64,000 bases of DNA from Carallia brachiata (taxonomy: Eukaryota; Streptophyta; Magnoliopsida; Malpighiales; Rhizophoraceae): the NCBI GenBank assembly GCA_021464245.1, contig JADCRB010000042.1, forward strand, positions 2,897,914 through 2,961,913. Reading direction: 5' to 3'. Positions 1 through 12,774 of this stretch are shown here, piece after piece. Under the pieces are notes generated by a model. It searched no databases, had not been told where the DNA came from, and worked only from the letters and a program-made list of their open reading frames with translations. Within the stretch, counting starts at the first letter, position 1. The number at the start of each line of letters is the position of its first letter. Made by a program: the position numbers and the translations under genes.

Positions 1-1523
1 CAAATTAGTGCAAGAAGAAGCATACTGAATTATTAACTAAATTATCACACCACATAATATCTATTGTTACTTGTTGATGAATTATTAATTTAGAAATCAC
101 ATTTATCGCATTTTTTACTGTTAGCTTGACATTTTGTTATTGTGGCTCTCCTCTTAAAACATAGAGTGTATTTAAAATATTTAAACTTAAAACTTTTCTC
201 TTAATCCACACAATTTTTAAGTTTGTACTCATAGATTTACTATAACAAGGGATTCAACGTTGAGTTTTTATGTGCAATAGGAGCATGAACGAATGGAAGT
301 CAATGACGCTCCTGTTTAGAAAAATTGTTTAAAATCTCCTCCGCTTTGGTATGAGACTACTTTTACCCAACTACGTAAAGCCTTTGTTTTGAACTTGTTT
401 CTCATAGTGATGGATAAAAAAAAAAATGGGTCTTGAGTAATCCTTAAAACTTTTAAGAAAAGAGAGAAGAAAGAGGAAAAGAAATGATTGAAGATTGTAA
501 AATGTGAATAATAATTACTTACAAATTTGAAAATGGGTGATTTCTTTTAATTTCTTTTGAGAATTTACATGGTTGAGTGCTTATCTTTTCTCTAGCTTCA
601 GCCTTCAAGACGATATTAATTATCTCACCAAACCGTATCAAATGATATTAATGACACCTTATGCACCATTAGGAAGAAAATCTCACATTATAGAACGTGA
701 AATCCCTTGTAGATACTAGTAAAGCAACCCCTTCATGCGGTGTCTAATGACTTGCATTCTCCATTCTTCACTAATTACTAACAAAATTAACAACTGATTA
801 TTACCCACTTCAAAAAAAAAATTGTTTGATTCTTAATTGCTTGAGTTCTTCTAAAAGCATTCACGTCTTGGGGCTTTTAAGAAAAACTTGCACCGACTTT
901 GCGTGCCTTGACTGGTTTTTAAAAGAGTGGCATCACTACTGTTCTACTGTGCTATAGCGTACAACGAGTCTGTTTGGTATTGCAGTTAAATTTTATTATT
1001 CTCGTTGGTAAATTGACTGTCCTGAAACATGCTGTCAACAAACTATCGACAAACATAATTAACTGTTTGGTAATAGTCTTTAGAGTTTTGAAAGAAGAAC
1101 AAAAAAAATTAGAGTAAATGGAAAAAAAAAACTCTTTTTATATTATTAGATTATAATTGACAATGTAAAAATTGATATTTTTATCTTAAAAAAATTATAA
1201 AACTAGTCTCTATATTTACGTTTTTTGTTTTTTTCTTTTATCCTTAAGAGAGCTGGAAACCCAAGGATGGGGAATGAGGTAAGAGCTCAAGCCCAATTCC
1301 TCCAATCCCTCCAGTTAGAGACAAGTTTGAGTGACCAGCTACTCTTCTCTTTGTATATACCCATGGCACCAAAATACTGTGATCCTCAAAGTCAAAGTTT
1401 GGGCTGTGAGGCGCTTGTGCCAACTGCAACTTTCATAATTGACCAAACACTTATAAATCCCCTTTTGGCTCAAAACTCAATTTGCCAACGCCACCCAAAA
1501 TCCCTAATGCACTCAATGTCAAG
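1..1523. other. AT-rich intergenic DNA, no gene seen
   Basis: No open frame here resembles a known protein, and no splice-linked coding exons could be assembled. The stretch is AT-rich with homopolymer runs. Around 966-1080 it reads GTCTGTTTGGTATTGCAG followed by AT-rich DNA, which resembles one end of the GTTTGG-type inverted-repeat elements seen elsewhere in the window, but I found no matching second end. It is probably decayed repeat DNA. Confidence 0.6.
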
Positions 1524-1540
1524 TAAAGGGCATATATGTA

Positions 1541-1774
1541 CTACCAATCGTTATTGTTTAGTTGTAAGTGTAAACGTTATCAAGTTAAAGGTTTGAGTTC
1601 AAAAATTATCAGGGCGTTTGGTGGGACTAAACATACTCCTCTCATTTATAACACTGAGTTATACTGTAACTATCTAAACAGTCCAGACGTTATCCTGAGA
1701 GTATGGGCAATACTTTCCGACAGGATTGTGGGGAACTACCCTTATCTTCTATTTTTAAGAAAAAAATAAAAAAA
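1541..1774 (+). mobile_element. SINE-like retroposon with 17-bp target-site duplication
   Basis: A 234-bp insert lies between two exact copies of the 17-mer TAAAGGGCATATATGTA (1524-1540 and 1775-1791). It ends in an A-rich tail (about 1757-1774). Near its 5' end it has a sequence like a Pol III A box (TGTTTAGTTGTAAG, about 1555-1568) and a B-box-like GGTTTGAGTTCAAAA (about 1589-1603). That combination is the signature of a tRNA-derived SINE. Perfect duplications suggest a fairly recent insertion. The duplications and tail are seen directly. The tRNA origin is inferred. Confidence 0.75.
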
Positions 1775-1791
1775 TAAAGGGCATATATGTA

Positions 1792-2799
1792 TGTACTCGA
1801 GCGAAACTCATTTTCATTCTTACACAAGAATCTCTTAAAGCCCAACTATAAGTGTTTTGCAGTGGATCCATCATTTAATCTAACAGGCTGGTCCACGTTA
1901 CAGTTACGAAAGCCCAACCTCATTCATTTGACGATTTCCCAAGAGGGTTCAGGAGTATGGCAAGAGAAAATGAACAAATTTTCATCTAGAGATTTTTTTT
2001 TCTCAAAAATTTTAAATATACTTAATATTACCTTAAATATACTTAATATAATTATAAATATTGATTTAGAAAGGACTTTCTACTTTTTTTTTTAGCTAAA
2101 TGAGTCAGGATAGTTTACGGCCACAATCGTCGGACCATACACTTTCAATTGTTTTCAAAAATAACTCTTTCCCATTTCTAGCGAGGGGTTCATGGCCACA
2201 CTTTTATCGTCAAATTTCATTCAAACATTATTAAATTTATGCAATAGAACGTATATTTTGTACAATTATAGTAAAAAAATATGAATCGAAAAAGATAATA
2301 ATATTTTTTCATACCAATTTTTACTATATAATTATATAAAAAATAATTTTAATTACATAAATTATGAATTTAGAAAGCGTATGGTCATGTGTTCATGCAC
2401 TTTTTCCGTTCTACCAAATTGCTGGTGTTTCTGTCTGCATTAAAGTTCAAATCGCCCCAATAGGACAGGAGCCAGAGCTTTGAAGCATTTGCCTTAACTC
2501 CCCTCAGAGACGTACACGACTTTTTAATGCTTTCTACACCAGTTGTGCCTAATTGTTAATTGTCATCTCCTAACATCTCATGTCCAGCTGCAACGCTTTG
2601 GCAAATCAAGCATCTCCACATCGACAAGAAAACCAAATGGGCTCATCTTCATCACTGAAAATGTTTCCTTAGAGATGAGCGTTTGGCTGACCGAAGTGAC
2701 AGTCAAGCCCTTGCAAAATAGTCAGAAAAGACCCCTAGGGTGACATAAAAGAGAGTTTCCTGTTAATATTTTGATATTTAAATTAATAATTGTTATGAC
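1792..2799. other. Intergenic DNA, nothing recognised
   Basis: AT-rich spacer with short frames that show no family similarity. I see no convincing promoter, RNA gene or repeat end within it. Confidence 0.5.
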
Positions 2800-3063
2800 G
2801 GGTGTTGATGATTCGTTTAGCAGAAGTTAAATATGAATATTAGAAACCTAATCAAAAAATTTAATTACTCAAAATTAAAAACCAAAAATGAATCGAAATT
2901 TTTGATTAATTATGGTTTTTTAAAACTAAAAACCTTAATCTAACGAAAAAAATTGATTTATATCAATTTGATTAACTGCTCATAAATTTGGTTTGGTTGA
3001 CTAAAATTTAGTTTTATTCAGTTCAATTATATGAATTAATTAATTTTTAATTTTCTGGACACC
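2800..3063. mobile_element. MITE-like element, GGTGTTRATG family, copy 1
   Basis: The element opens with GGGTGTTGATGATTCG and closes with GGACACC, so the outermost bases form a short terminal inverted repeat. The interior holds repeated GATTAA, TTAACTG and GGTTTGGTTGA motifs. A second copy with the same end design lies at 58905-59365. Elements of this design with internal GGTTCGGTT-like motifs are common in plant genomes. No target-site duplication could be seen, so the exact ends are approximate. Confidence 0.5.
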
Positions 3064-6000
3064 ACTAAGTGCCACTAATGGTAGGCGAGAGAAGTTATTA
3101 TAAAGAGAGAATTTACATACAAGCACTTGAAGAAGATATGGGTATTTAGGTCATAAAATGAGTATGGAGAAAGTTTAATATCATACTCAAGAGAAAACAT
3201 TGCGCCCTATTCACTCACTTATACTTAGAGGGGTTGTCATTATTCCTTTATCAAGATTAAAGTTTAAGACGCTTTGTAAAACAAGACACTAAAACGTAGA
3301 TATGCTAGAGGCTAACAGAAAGAAGAGACTGCTCAGCCAGCAACTTATCTTATTGAAATTCGGCCTACAGATCTGGGCATTCATAATTTTCCAAGGGTTT
3401 TATTCGAACAAATCATTAATAATAGATGATGGATGAGATGATCCTGACGACATTGGCACCTCCCATAAATAGTAATTGGCTTTCGAAGTGCTAGCAAGTA
3501 GAGTAGGCATCTATAAGCCCGATATTCAGGCAAGTGGGAACCTTTAAGCTGGATCGAGAGGCGATGGGTCCACCTGGCCGACGTCAGGTTGAAAAGTTAC
3601 CAGTTTAAACTGAATTTGGGGGTGTTTAGGTTAATTTTTGAAAAGATATATTTATATTTTATTTTTAAAAATTAGAAAAATAAATATTTAGTAAATTTTT
3701 TAGTGTTACTATTTAATTCTATTTATTTCTTTATTTAATTTCTTAATACCAGCAGATTAAAAAGTAATTCTGAACTATTTTTTATTACTTTTTAAGTTAT
3801 TTTTTATTTTTTAATATTAATAATAATTTATATGGGTTAAATTATTCTTAAAGAATATTTATATAATTTTATTATTTTTTTTACTTGACACATGATTTAG
3901 ATATGTTAATTTATTTTATTAGTATTTATATAACTTCAATAATTTTTTTTAAGTATTCTTAAGTAATTTTTTTTTCACTTCAAATTTCTTTAATATTGAC
4001 ATTTATAAAAAAAATCTCAACATAATAATTTTATCATTTAAAAAAATTAATTTTTTTAAAAAAGTTAAAATTAAGTAAAATAATTTCAATATTATTATAA
4101 AATATTATTCTAAAATATAAAATTATAAAATATAAAAATAAAATTTTTAATATGATATATTTACACAAATTACATGTTTAAATTAGATATTTCATTATTC
4201 AACAGTAACAACAAGTATAAAATTAACCAAACACTTCGTTAATTTTATCAGCAATCAGCAACAGTAAGTAGAAATCAATAATTAATAATCAGCAATAGCA
4301 ATCAGTAACAGTAACATGTAACAGTTAATTCAAACAGATCATAAGTTACTGAATGTCACGTTTAAATAGAAAGTTAGAGTTCAAATTTTATTTTTTATCA
4401 ATTTTTTTTACATATATATGAGTTATGACTTTTCAGAAAAAAAAAAAAAACTTAACAGTCGAACCAGATTAGTCCCTAGAGAGTCAAGAGGTCCTAATGA
4501 GAGGGGAAGCCTAGCCGAATGGGAGTTCCAAATCCTATGTCTAAATATTCTATATTATCCTTTTTTTTTTTTTTTTTAGCGCGGATATACATTCAGAATA
4601 TTTTGTTTGAATTTTTGTTGATGCATAAAAGTGTAATAAATTTTTATTTTTTTATAATTATATTAATAAATGTGAAATAAAAACATATATATTCCATCAC
4701 TTTATTTTGTTGTTTCACAAAATAGAAATATGATTGCAAGAAGAATGAAAATTTATTGCAATTCAGTCGAGTAAAAATTGGAACAAAATCTTTCCAATAC
4801 TTACTTTTTTCCTTTCTTTTGGCACGGTTAGAGTATGGAAGGGGATTTAATTATCAATAAATTAAATCTTAAATTTCAAACTTGGTAACCGCTAAACTAT
4901 TATTAATGGTTTCACTTATATTACTTAAATGTTGCATATAAGACTGAAAAATTAGACAATTTTAAACATTAACAAAGTTTACTTGTTATTTCAATATTGC
5001 ATTTAATACAGTTGAAATCAGAATTTTTCGTGCAATTTAATTTTAACGTTTTAGCAACAACATCAAGGACCGAGAATTTAATGTTAAATCCCTCTGTTCT
5101 TGCTCTTCTCGTTTGGTGTTCCACTCAGTTTAGATTAGTGCTAGAAATATCAAAGTCTTTATTTTTATTTATTTTTTTCTATGCCACTCTACAATATTTT
5201 TCCCCGTGTCCTTGGTCAATATCAGTATTATCTGGCATTGCACAAAATCCAATCCCAATAAAGCCACGAAAGTTTGAAGTTGATGTAATTAAATGACCAA
5301 ATAGACTTGTGTAGATGAGCTGAATACACAAGTCACATAATAAAGAAAACGACGCCGAATAAAACGGAAATGGAGATTGTCAACACGCTCTGCAAATCCC
5401 TGTCAAAATTTCTCCATGCTTTTATAGAGACCAGAAAAATGGACTTGTTGTGGACATAACTATGACAGCCAGAGGCATCAGAGGGGCCCCAAGCGGCCTT
5501 AATTGCAGAATAAAGGCACCCATCTAGGTTTTACATGTAAATGTCAATGTCCAATAAAATGCTTGGCAAAAAAAAAACATAACTTTCAGCGCAGAAGATT
5601 TCCACGATGAGAAATCTGTAAAAGAGTCAAATGTGTGTAGTTATACATTTAGTTTTACGAACAAAATATTAGATGGACCGAGACAATAAAATAGGGACCA
5701 ACCATTAAATATGATAAAAGAATATGTAAGTGTGGCAATAATTGTACGTGAAAAAAAGTGTCCATGTAATGTAATAGGACTCCAATGGCAATGTCATGGT
5801 TGTAACTTCTTCCTTCTGGCAGCCCCACAAGTTGTGCCATATGCAACTAAAAGCCACCCCACATGAGACTTTTATTTCATTGTCATTAAGATCCAAAACA
5901 GCCACCTACATCATGGATACTAGGGAATAGGCTGCCAGCTATTGAACAACTAAGCACAGATTGCACTGTTTCTCCTAATATATATGACAAACAGACAATG

Positions 6001-6409
6001 TTAGTGAACATATTGTATTGTAATATGTTTCGATCGTATGTAATAATCTTTATAATTTTTGTAATAATAATTATATTTTTTATAATAAAAATTTAAAGTA
6101 TGTATGTGGTTGTAAAAGTATATATGTGGTTATAAAAAATTTATGTGTTGTTATAGTATGATTGAAACATATGATAATACAGTATATCTACCTAACGCAA
6201 CTCTATGACAAAATGAAGGTGTGCGGTTTTAGTGTTCTTAGCTGATGTCTTTAATAAAATAAAATTGATAATTTTTATAATAAAATTAATAATATTTATA
6301 ATAAAAAATAATAATTTTTGATTTTTAATTTTTATAAATAAAATTATCAATTTTATTATATTTAAAATATCAATCAAGATATTAAAATTTTATACATATA
6401 TTAATATTA
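3064..6409. other. AT-rich intergenic DNA upstream of the XTH gene
   Basis: No gene is supported. From about 3617 to 4345 the DNA is very AT-rich. It is bounded by GGGTGTTTAGGTTAA on the left and, inverted, ATCTGTTTGAATTAACTG on the right, so it may be a decayed inverted-repeat transposon. A poly-T tract at 4561-4578 and a poly-A tract at about 4437-4450 suggest old retroposon tails. The last 170 bases (6240-6409) are almost pure A/T. Several short frames around 5000-5900 show no family resemblance. Confidence 0.45.
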
Positions 6410-6420
6410 TATATATAAAC
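6410..6420 (+). promoter_or_regulatory. TATA box of the XTH gene
   Basis: TATATATAAAC lies 62-72 bases before the start codon at 6482. This would give a leader of roughly 30-45 bases if transcription starts at the usual distance. The assignment rests on position and sequence only. Confidence 0.5.
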
Positions 6421-6481
6421 TTGTCATTTGTTATAACCATTAGATGCACATATTCCCCTGCGTCAATGTAGTGAAGAAAAT

Positions 6482-8396
6482 ATGAAATATTTCAAAGAAA
6501 ACAAACTATTGGCTCTCTTAGCCCTCTGCATGATAACAGTGGTTTCTTCACACATCAGACCTTACACACCACCTCCTGTGTCACGTTTAACTGATCTTTT
6601 CAGTCATGTCTCGATTGGTGGACAATTTTCTGGAGTTTTTGGAGGCTCAAACATTAAGATCCTCAATAATGGGTCTCAGGCCAATCTTGCTCTCTCCAAA
6701 TCCTCAGGTACCTAAGTCCCTTTGTGGCGAGAACTTGCATAATTAAAAAATTGATACTCTTCAGTTTGATTAATTTTCATGTCTTCTTGGCTTGCTTTTC
6801 CAGGCTCTGGATTAGCTTCCCGGAGTAAATATTACTATGGTTTCTTCAGTGCTGCAATCAAGTTGCCAGCTGGTCTATCCTCTGGAGTTGTGGTAGCCTT
6901 CTATGTAAGCTCTTTCTGTCATATTAATATAGCAATTAAAGTTACATTCTGTGCAATGTTCATCTTTTATAGGACATATGACGTTAAACTTGCATTCAAA
7001 ATTGACACGAATGTTCAAGCTATATTAAGAAATAAAGATATATGGGGATCCAGCTTGGCTGTAGGGGTAGAAGGTTGTTCCTTCTACCGCGGGGTTCCTC
7101 TTTTCACCTGTCTATTTTAATAATAGGTTATTATCTTCACTACAGATAAAAAAAAATTCAAAAAAAAACAAAGATGCATACACCCATGTAGAAATTTCAA
7201 TTAGTTTTGTGGATGCGACTGTGATGGGATGATGATGAAAAAAAAAAAAACAGTTGTCTAATGCAGATACTTACCCTCACAACCACGACGAGATCGACAT
7301 TGAGCTTCTTGGACATGATAAGAGAAATGACTGGGCATTCCAAACTAATATGTATGTGAATGGAAGTGTTAGCACCGGAAGAGAGGAGAAATTCTATCTC
7401 TGGTTTGACCCAACAGCAGCGCATCACTATTACAGCATCATCTGGAACAGCCACCAGACTGTGTAAGGAAATCAAAACCCAAGCATCCCCCATCCTGTTG
7501 TCATTCTCTTAGGTGTTTAAACTTGTCTCTTAGGTGTTGTCAATTGGCTTAAGGGGTTATTTTTCGGGTAAGAGATCCCGCGATCAAATCTTGTCAAAAT
7601 CAAGCAGTGAAGTTAAACTTACGGCTCACCACCTGTAACAAAAAATGTCGTCACTATATGGTCACTTTACGCCTTTTCACACAGAGTCTCGCAATGTTCC
7701 TCAATGGAACTGTAGGTACCACTTCTGTTTTTCCATTTTGATTACCAGAAAAAAAGAAAAAGAGGGTTCTAATGGTGACGAAGAGGATCCGGGCAATTTT
7801 CCGGAAATTCGGTTAGGTGTGTTCATCTGACTTTTCTTCAGTCTCGCATTGCGAGACTCGTGCGCTGGGAACACACTCGTGTCATATTAGATGTTAGAAA
7901 GTGATTTTAAGGCAGCCCGGCAGCAATCATTGTTTTTCTAAAATTTTTTGAATTGGCCAATTCTGAAGTTGTTGTTAATGTGTCTGTTTACGTATGCAGG
8001 TTCCTGGTGGACAACGTACCAGTAAGACAGTTTGTCCACAACAGTGCATTTCCATCCGTCTACCCATCCAAGCCCATGACCTTATATGCAACTATATGGG
8101 ATGGCTCAGAGTGGGCAACCCACGGAGGGAAATACCCAGTTAACTACAAGTATGCACCTTTTGTGGTTTCGTTTGCAGAGATGGAAATGGCTGGCTGCAT
8201 CTCCAATCCAACGGCCTCGATCACTTCGTGTTCTAAGTCGAGTGCTTCCAGCTCGGACCCTGTTGGGGGTCAAGAGTTTGCTACTCTGTCAAAAGAACAG
8301 GCCGCGGCAATGGACTGGGCAAGAAGAAAGCTGATGTTCTACTCATACTGTAATGACAGACCCAGATACAAGGTCATGCCCCCTGAGTGCAAATAA
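6482..8396 (+). CDS. XTH: Xyloglucan endotransglucosylase/hydrolase (GH16, XTH33-like)
   Basis: Four exons: 6482-6707, 6804-6904, 7254-7462 and 8000-8396. Phases agree at every joint and give 310 residues. The enzyme cuts and rejoins xyloglucan chains, loosening or reinforcing the primary cell wall. Residues 1 to about 23 are a hydrophobic secretion signal or membrane anchor. The GH16 active-site motif [10 protein letters not shown] lies at 120-129, with E122 as the expected nucleophile and E126 as the acid/base. An N-glycosylation sequon (NGS) follows closely, as is usual in the family. The C-terminal part ([13 protein letters not shown] to the final PPECK) is the XET_C region with paired cysteines. 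The motif reads IELLG rather than the common IEFLG. That, the length and the absence of a basic C-terminal extension suggest an XTH33-type member. The family is certain; the subgroup is tentative. Confidence 0.93.
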
Positions 8397-8817
8397 ATGT
8401 AATTCATTTCTCCCTTCTTTCTTTCTTCATTACTATTTTGGAAACAAAAAAAATGTTAGGTGGACCATGCTCCGGATTGTTGAATCTTAACAATAAGTTG
8501 CAATCAATACGCACTCGCCTTTTAATAAACAATACATTAATTACAATTAACAATTAAGATTGAATTATATGAACGTATATCCAGTTCTCATATTTAATTC
8601 TCGAGTCAATGTCATAAAACTTAGTTGAAAATTGGTTCATGACCTCGATGGGACTGGCCTGCAACTGCAAATGGTCAACTTGGCATTTTATGACCCTTCC
8701 GGGGACAAAAAAATTGGCAAAAAACAAACAGTAAGTCAATAAACATGGAAGAAGAAGAGAGACATAGGAAGAATTACTTCCTTTTTTTTGATCTATTTGG
8801 TAGTAGTGAGCATGCAT
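8397..8817. other. XTH 3' flank
   Basis: This contains the expected 3' untranslated region of the XTH gene and its downstream flank. AATAAA-like signals occur nearby (for example about 8523). No other gene is seen. Confidence 0.5.
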
Positions 8818-8985
8818 ACATATTTCGGACATCTTTATTTTGGAGGTATCACAATTAAAATTATAATTAATATTTTTAAAATACAAAAATAACAAATATT
8901 TCAAAAATATTTGTTTTCGTTTCTAAAATATTAATCGTAATTTTAATCGGAATACTATTTAGGATAAAAATGTTAGTGAAATATT
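8818..8985. repeat. Fold-back inverted repeat (about 165 bp)
   Basis: Two arms of about 55-80 bases face each other around a very short centre near 8900. The left arm includes GGTATCACAATTAAAATTAT and AACAAATATTT. The right arm includes AAATATTTG, TAATTTTAATCGG and GGAATAC. By eye roughly three quarters of positions pair. The RNA would form a long imperfect hairpin. It is most likely a small MITE; a young small-RNA locus is a less likely alternative. Confidence 0.5.
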
Positions 8986-10058
8986 CGAGACACTAACATT
9001 TTTTTTTAGTAGTAGTCCAATATGATCTGTATTATATTATTGTTCAAATAGATTTAATGTTGTATTTGTCTACCTTGGTGGGATTTGCTTTCGATTTAAA
9101 GATAATTGTTAGAGAAAATTGTACTTAGCGCTGAAATCGGGCTAGTATTCAGAGAAGGGAAGACGGTTTATGTACATTTTTAAATTCTATTAAACGGATC
9201 AAGCCAACATTTAATAACATTTAGAAGAGTTTAAATACAACAAACAAGGGACATGTTCGGCACAGCCAAAACACCAAGAAGCTATGCTTCGCAATTCAAG
9301 ATAAATCACTACAGCGCCTCTTGATTCTTTCTTGGGAGTGTTGACGCCAAGCGTGGAGACTACAATAAAGGCAAGGATACAATCGTAATTCTATTTTTTA
9401 TTGGGAAATCTATTAGTTGAAAAAAAATTTAAATTTTTAATTATTAAATTACAACTAATTCTAAAGTAAGATTAAATATATGTCTGACTCTTCATAATTG
9501 ATGAGTGGCTAGAAATCTTTGTTAGGCAACATGAGATTTGCTTCCTAGTAGTTTATGGTAGTGGTTGTTTCTGCCTTGTAGTGTATTTAGTGTAATTTTC
9601 AAGATGTGACTGTAAAGTAACATTCTTTATTTTTATATTTTAAATAAAAAAAAAGGAAAAAACAGATATCGGTACATTGCAAAGTTAGATGGTCAAGCAC
9701 TCAACAACGAAGTGGTACATATAAACACTGTTGGCACCGTGCATATAACTGTAGCCTCCTATTGAAAGACAGCTTCATTTGAGCTGTCAACAGCCGTGCA
9801 AGTATGAAGTTCGGCCGAGGCTACGAGAAAGAAGTTGGCCATTACATGATGACGCCATGTCAATCAATGATAATATTAGTATATGCAATGATTCTTGTGA
9901 ATTTGTGATAACATTCGCAGTAGCGATGAGTTGGTGGTATTAGATTTTTGTGTTCCAAAGGAGGCCCTTTTAGCCTAGATGTGACGGAAACAAGGGGAGG
10001 GTTAAAAGTTTCAGAAATCGGTCCAGCCCACATCGGATGTTTAAGCCTAATTGATGGA
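8986..10058. other. Intergenic DNA, nothing recognised
   Basis: Mixed-composition spacer. Around 9230-9400 and 9660-9850 the base composition is less AT-rich, but no open frame, splice pattern or family motif could be supported there. Confidence 0.45.
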
Positions 10059-10321
10059 TAGAGGTGGCAAACACACTAGCCGGCAGATTGAAGTCACATT
10101 ATTTTTTGCGTTCGGTTGGTCAGATTTCAGGTAAAATTGGATGTAGGTTTTGGAGACATTATATTTCTAATTCTTTGAGTTTCAAATATATTAAATTTCA
10201 AGTCTTTCGTAATTTTGGATGGTTACTTGATTTCGAGTTATAGATGATGATTTTTTTATTCAATGCGGGTTAAGTCGTTTGGGATTTTTTTTATTTTTTT
10301 GGTTGTCTTTTGTCACCTCTG
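10059..10321. mobile_element. hAT-type MITE with AGAGGTGRCAAA ends
   Basis: The left end reads AGAGGTGGCAAAC and the right end, inverted, reads AGAGGTGACAAAAG, giving terminal inverted repeats of about 12 bases with one mismatch. Elements with AGAGGTGGCAAA-type ends are a familiar non-autonomous hAT group in plants. An 8-bp target duplication is not visible, so the copy is probably old. Confidence 0.6.
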
Positions 10322-10984
10322 CTTGCAGAATGGCTACGGCCTTATGTTAGAACTGGTCCAATTTGGGTCCCCTTCTGACATGAACCAAACAAAGGGCTGA
10401 AAGAATCTAAAATCCAAATTTAAGGCTTAATTTAGGTTATGCCTGGTCAGGCCTTCGAGCATACTTCTCCATTATATTTTCGAATTTCATTATAAAGATA
10501 CGAAATATTGACACATCTTAAACATATTTACTTTATTTGATCTTTAACCATTGACTCCTATTTATAAAAAGATGAAAATTTATAACTAACAATTTTAATT
10601 GTATATTTCTAGACTTGTATCTTCAATATGTTCATTTCTTAAATCTCCGTAATATTTTTATTTTCTGAATAGATGGACTGTCGAGCAGTACGTGCACTAA
10701 GGCAGAGCATGAGAGCACCCAAGTGAGAAAAAATGGAACAATAAACTCATTATCGATTAAATCAGCCATAGACAATAGAAACCTTAAGCTAAAAAATCCA
10801 GTAAGGAAAACGAAAAAAATTGAAAGCCCCATCATTTCATCATCTTGCAATTACCTTTTTTCATCCTCATCACATAATTCTTCTCTCAATTGCATAGCCT
10901 CGAGACATGCAAGCAGTCCATTCATCATTCCGAACAATGTAGAAGATGGCACGGGAAAAAAGCTATATATCATAACGAAGAGAA

Positions 10985-11258
10985 CTATAGCCATGCTGGA
11001 TTCTTCAAAAGTGTGACCACTGCTTTCACTGCCAAGTAATTCTTATGACTGTAAGTACCCCTTACTCCGCCTTGTCCACTCATCTCATACCCCCAAAACG
11101 TTTAGTAGCATCAAATACATCAAAGCAATTTATCCATATTAACCCGACCCGCAATGCACGAGTCAGAGTGGTAGCAAACACCAATGTTCTGTGTGAAGAC
11201 TCCATCAGCCAACCTGAAAGAGGTGTTGTTAGCCCTTCTTATAACCTCATCAACTTCC
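10985..11258 (-). pseudogene. Decayed last exon of a mitochondrial-type aldehyde dehydrogenase (ALDH2 family)
   Basis: On the minus strand an intact-looking splice acceptor (TTGCAG, just above 11258) leads into a frame reading [12 protein letters not shown] and then DGVFTQNI, which is the C-terminal part of plant ALDH2 enzymes. Similarity resumes in other frames as INCFDVFDA and then as [19 protein letters not shown], ending at the family's normal stop (10987-10985). At least two frame changes and several in-frame stops (for example after DKLL) break it. The retained acceptor shows that it came from a genomic duplication rather than a reverse-transcribed copy. No upstream ALDH exons were found, so only the final exon remains. 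ALDH2 oxidises aldehydes to acids with NAD; this copy cannot. Confidence 0.85.
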
Positions 11259-11270
11259 CTGCAATTATTT

Positions 11271-12774
11271 AAGACATTAATTAATGCCGGTACTTAGCGT
11301 ATATCTATTTGAAGAGAATAATTGATTGGTAGAACAAAAAAAGTGTTCTCTGATATTATTTGTTTACATAGATTTAGAGTCATCCAGGTTAAAGAACTTG
11401 AACAAGCGAGGTCTATGTGATTGTGATTTTTTGTCTTTATTGCCCCAAGTAAGAAATATCCGAGCAATTAACAATTCAAAGATAAAATTGTACAATTATA
11501 TTTCAATAATTGCAAAAACAAAAACAAAAAAAAAGGGCCTGATTGGCTCGCTTCGTTTTGATAAGATAATGTGACCAATTTTCAAAATTAATGAAGCTTA
11601 AAACAAAATTAATATCATCGGTAGGGTATTTTATTCAGTCATTATCAACAAAGATGGGGGTGTCAATGTCATCATCAACTTTACCAAACATATAACTGAA
11701 GCAAGGTGTTTAAAAGGAACGGTTTGACAGCAGCTAACTCACGTTGTCTAAACAGTACATTTGGATCAAACAAGCTAGATATAACACAAAATTTAACCCA
11801 TGCAATCGGTAAAACAATTATGCAGTTAGTATGTGGTGTTTCTTTTGACACGGATATAGTGACATGACAATATCATTCTTATAATTGAACGCATGATTAA
11901 ATATAAAGCTTAATATCTAATCTAAAGTCTACAATCAAAATATTCCCTTATCTCGCCCTCTAGTAATTAAATAACAATATTTATTGATTGGTTTTGCTGC
12001 CACATAATTGGTTGTTGAGAAAAAATTATTGGTTAAATTGGTGAAAAAGAATAAGAAATTTTCTTAAGCAATGCCATTATGCTCGAATTCAGAATGTCAT
12101 ATGTACCAAAAAACAAAAATAAAAAGAATTCAGAATCTCATATATGCCAGAAAGTATCCAAGTTATTAATTTTATGGATCCCACTTAAACTCAATCATAT
12201 GTAGAGTCTACAAAATCAACGGAATGCCATTTTTCATCTTTAATAACAATTTTCCATAAGCCTATACCTCTCGACAAATGAGCACAAAGCAGAGCCACCG
12301 GCCAAAGAACGAGAGCAATCTTGTCAGCTTCAAAGCAGCCATTTCAATAGCAACTCTCTCTCTCTCTAAAAGGACTTTTTATATTAATCTTTTGTCAGAA
12401 AAATTATGCAAATAAATTGTGGATTAAGAATTAGAAGGGTATTACTTAATTCATAAAAGAAAACTGTTGGAGAAAGGTTAGAGTTTCAAACTTCCAACCC
12501 TCAAAATATCTTAGAATATAGGTTTTGATGTTTGATGTACCCAAAAAAAAAAACAAAGGGCCTTAGTGTTGGTGCTCATAGTGAGATTTGATTTTGTGAA
12601 TCTTACATGGGCCTACTTCCAAACTCACAAAATCAACAGTTTTCAAAAAATTCGGTCATAACATCATTTTCCTATGTAGTTACGAACCAGTTTACGAAAG
12701 ACTAATTACATGGGCTAGATGGGTGACAACTGACACTAGAGTTGCTTCAAGTTCAAAGCTCTGATATGATTCAT
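11271..12774. other. Intergenic DNA between the ALDH pseudogene and PRP31
   Basis: No gene is supported. A (CT)n run lies at about 12354-12367. The part adjoining 12775 should contain the 3' untranslated region of PRP31, which is transcribed leftward. Confidence 0.45.

Noticed and set aside
10632..10980. Membrane-like minus-strand frame next to the ALDH relic
   Set aside because: It lies in the 3' flank of the pseudogene. Its hydrophobicity comes from T-rich DNA, and no family motif is visible.
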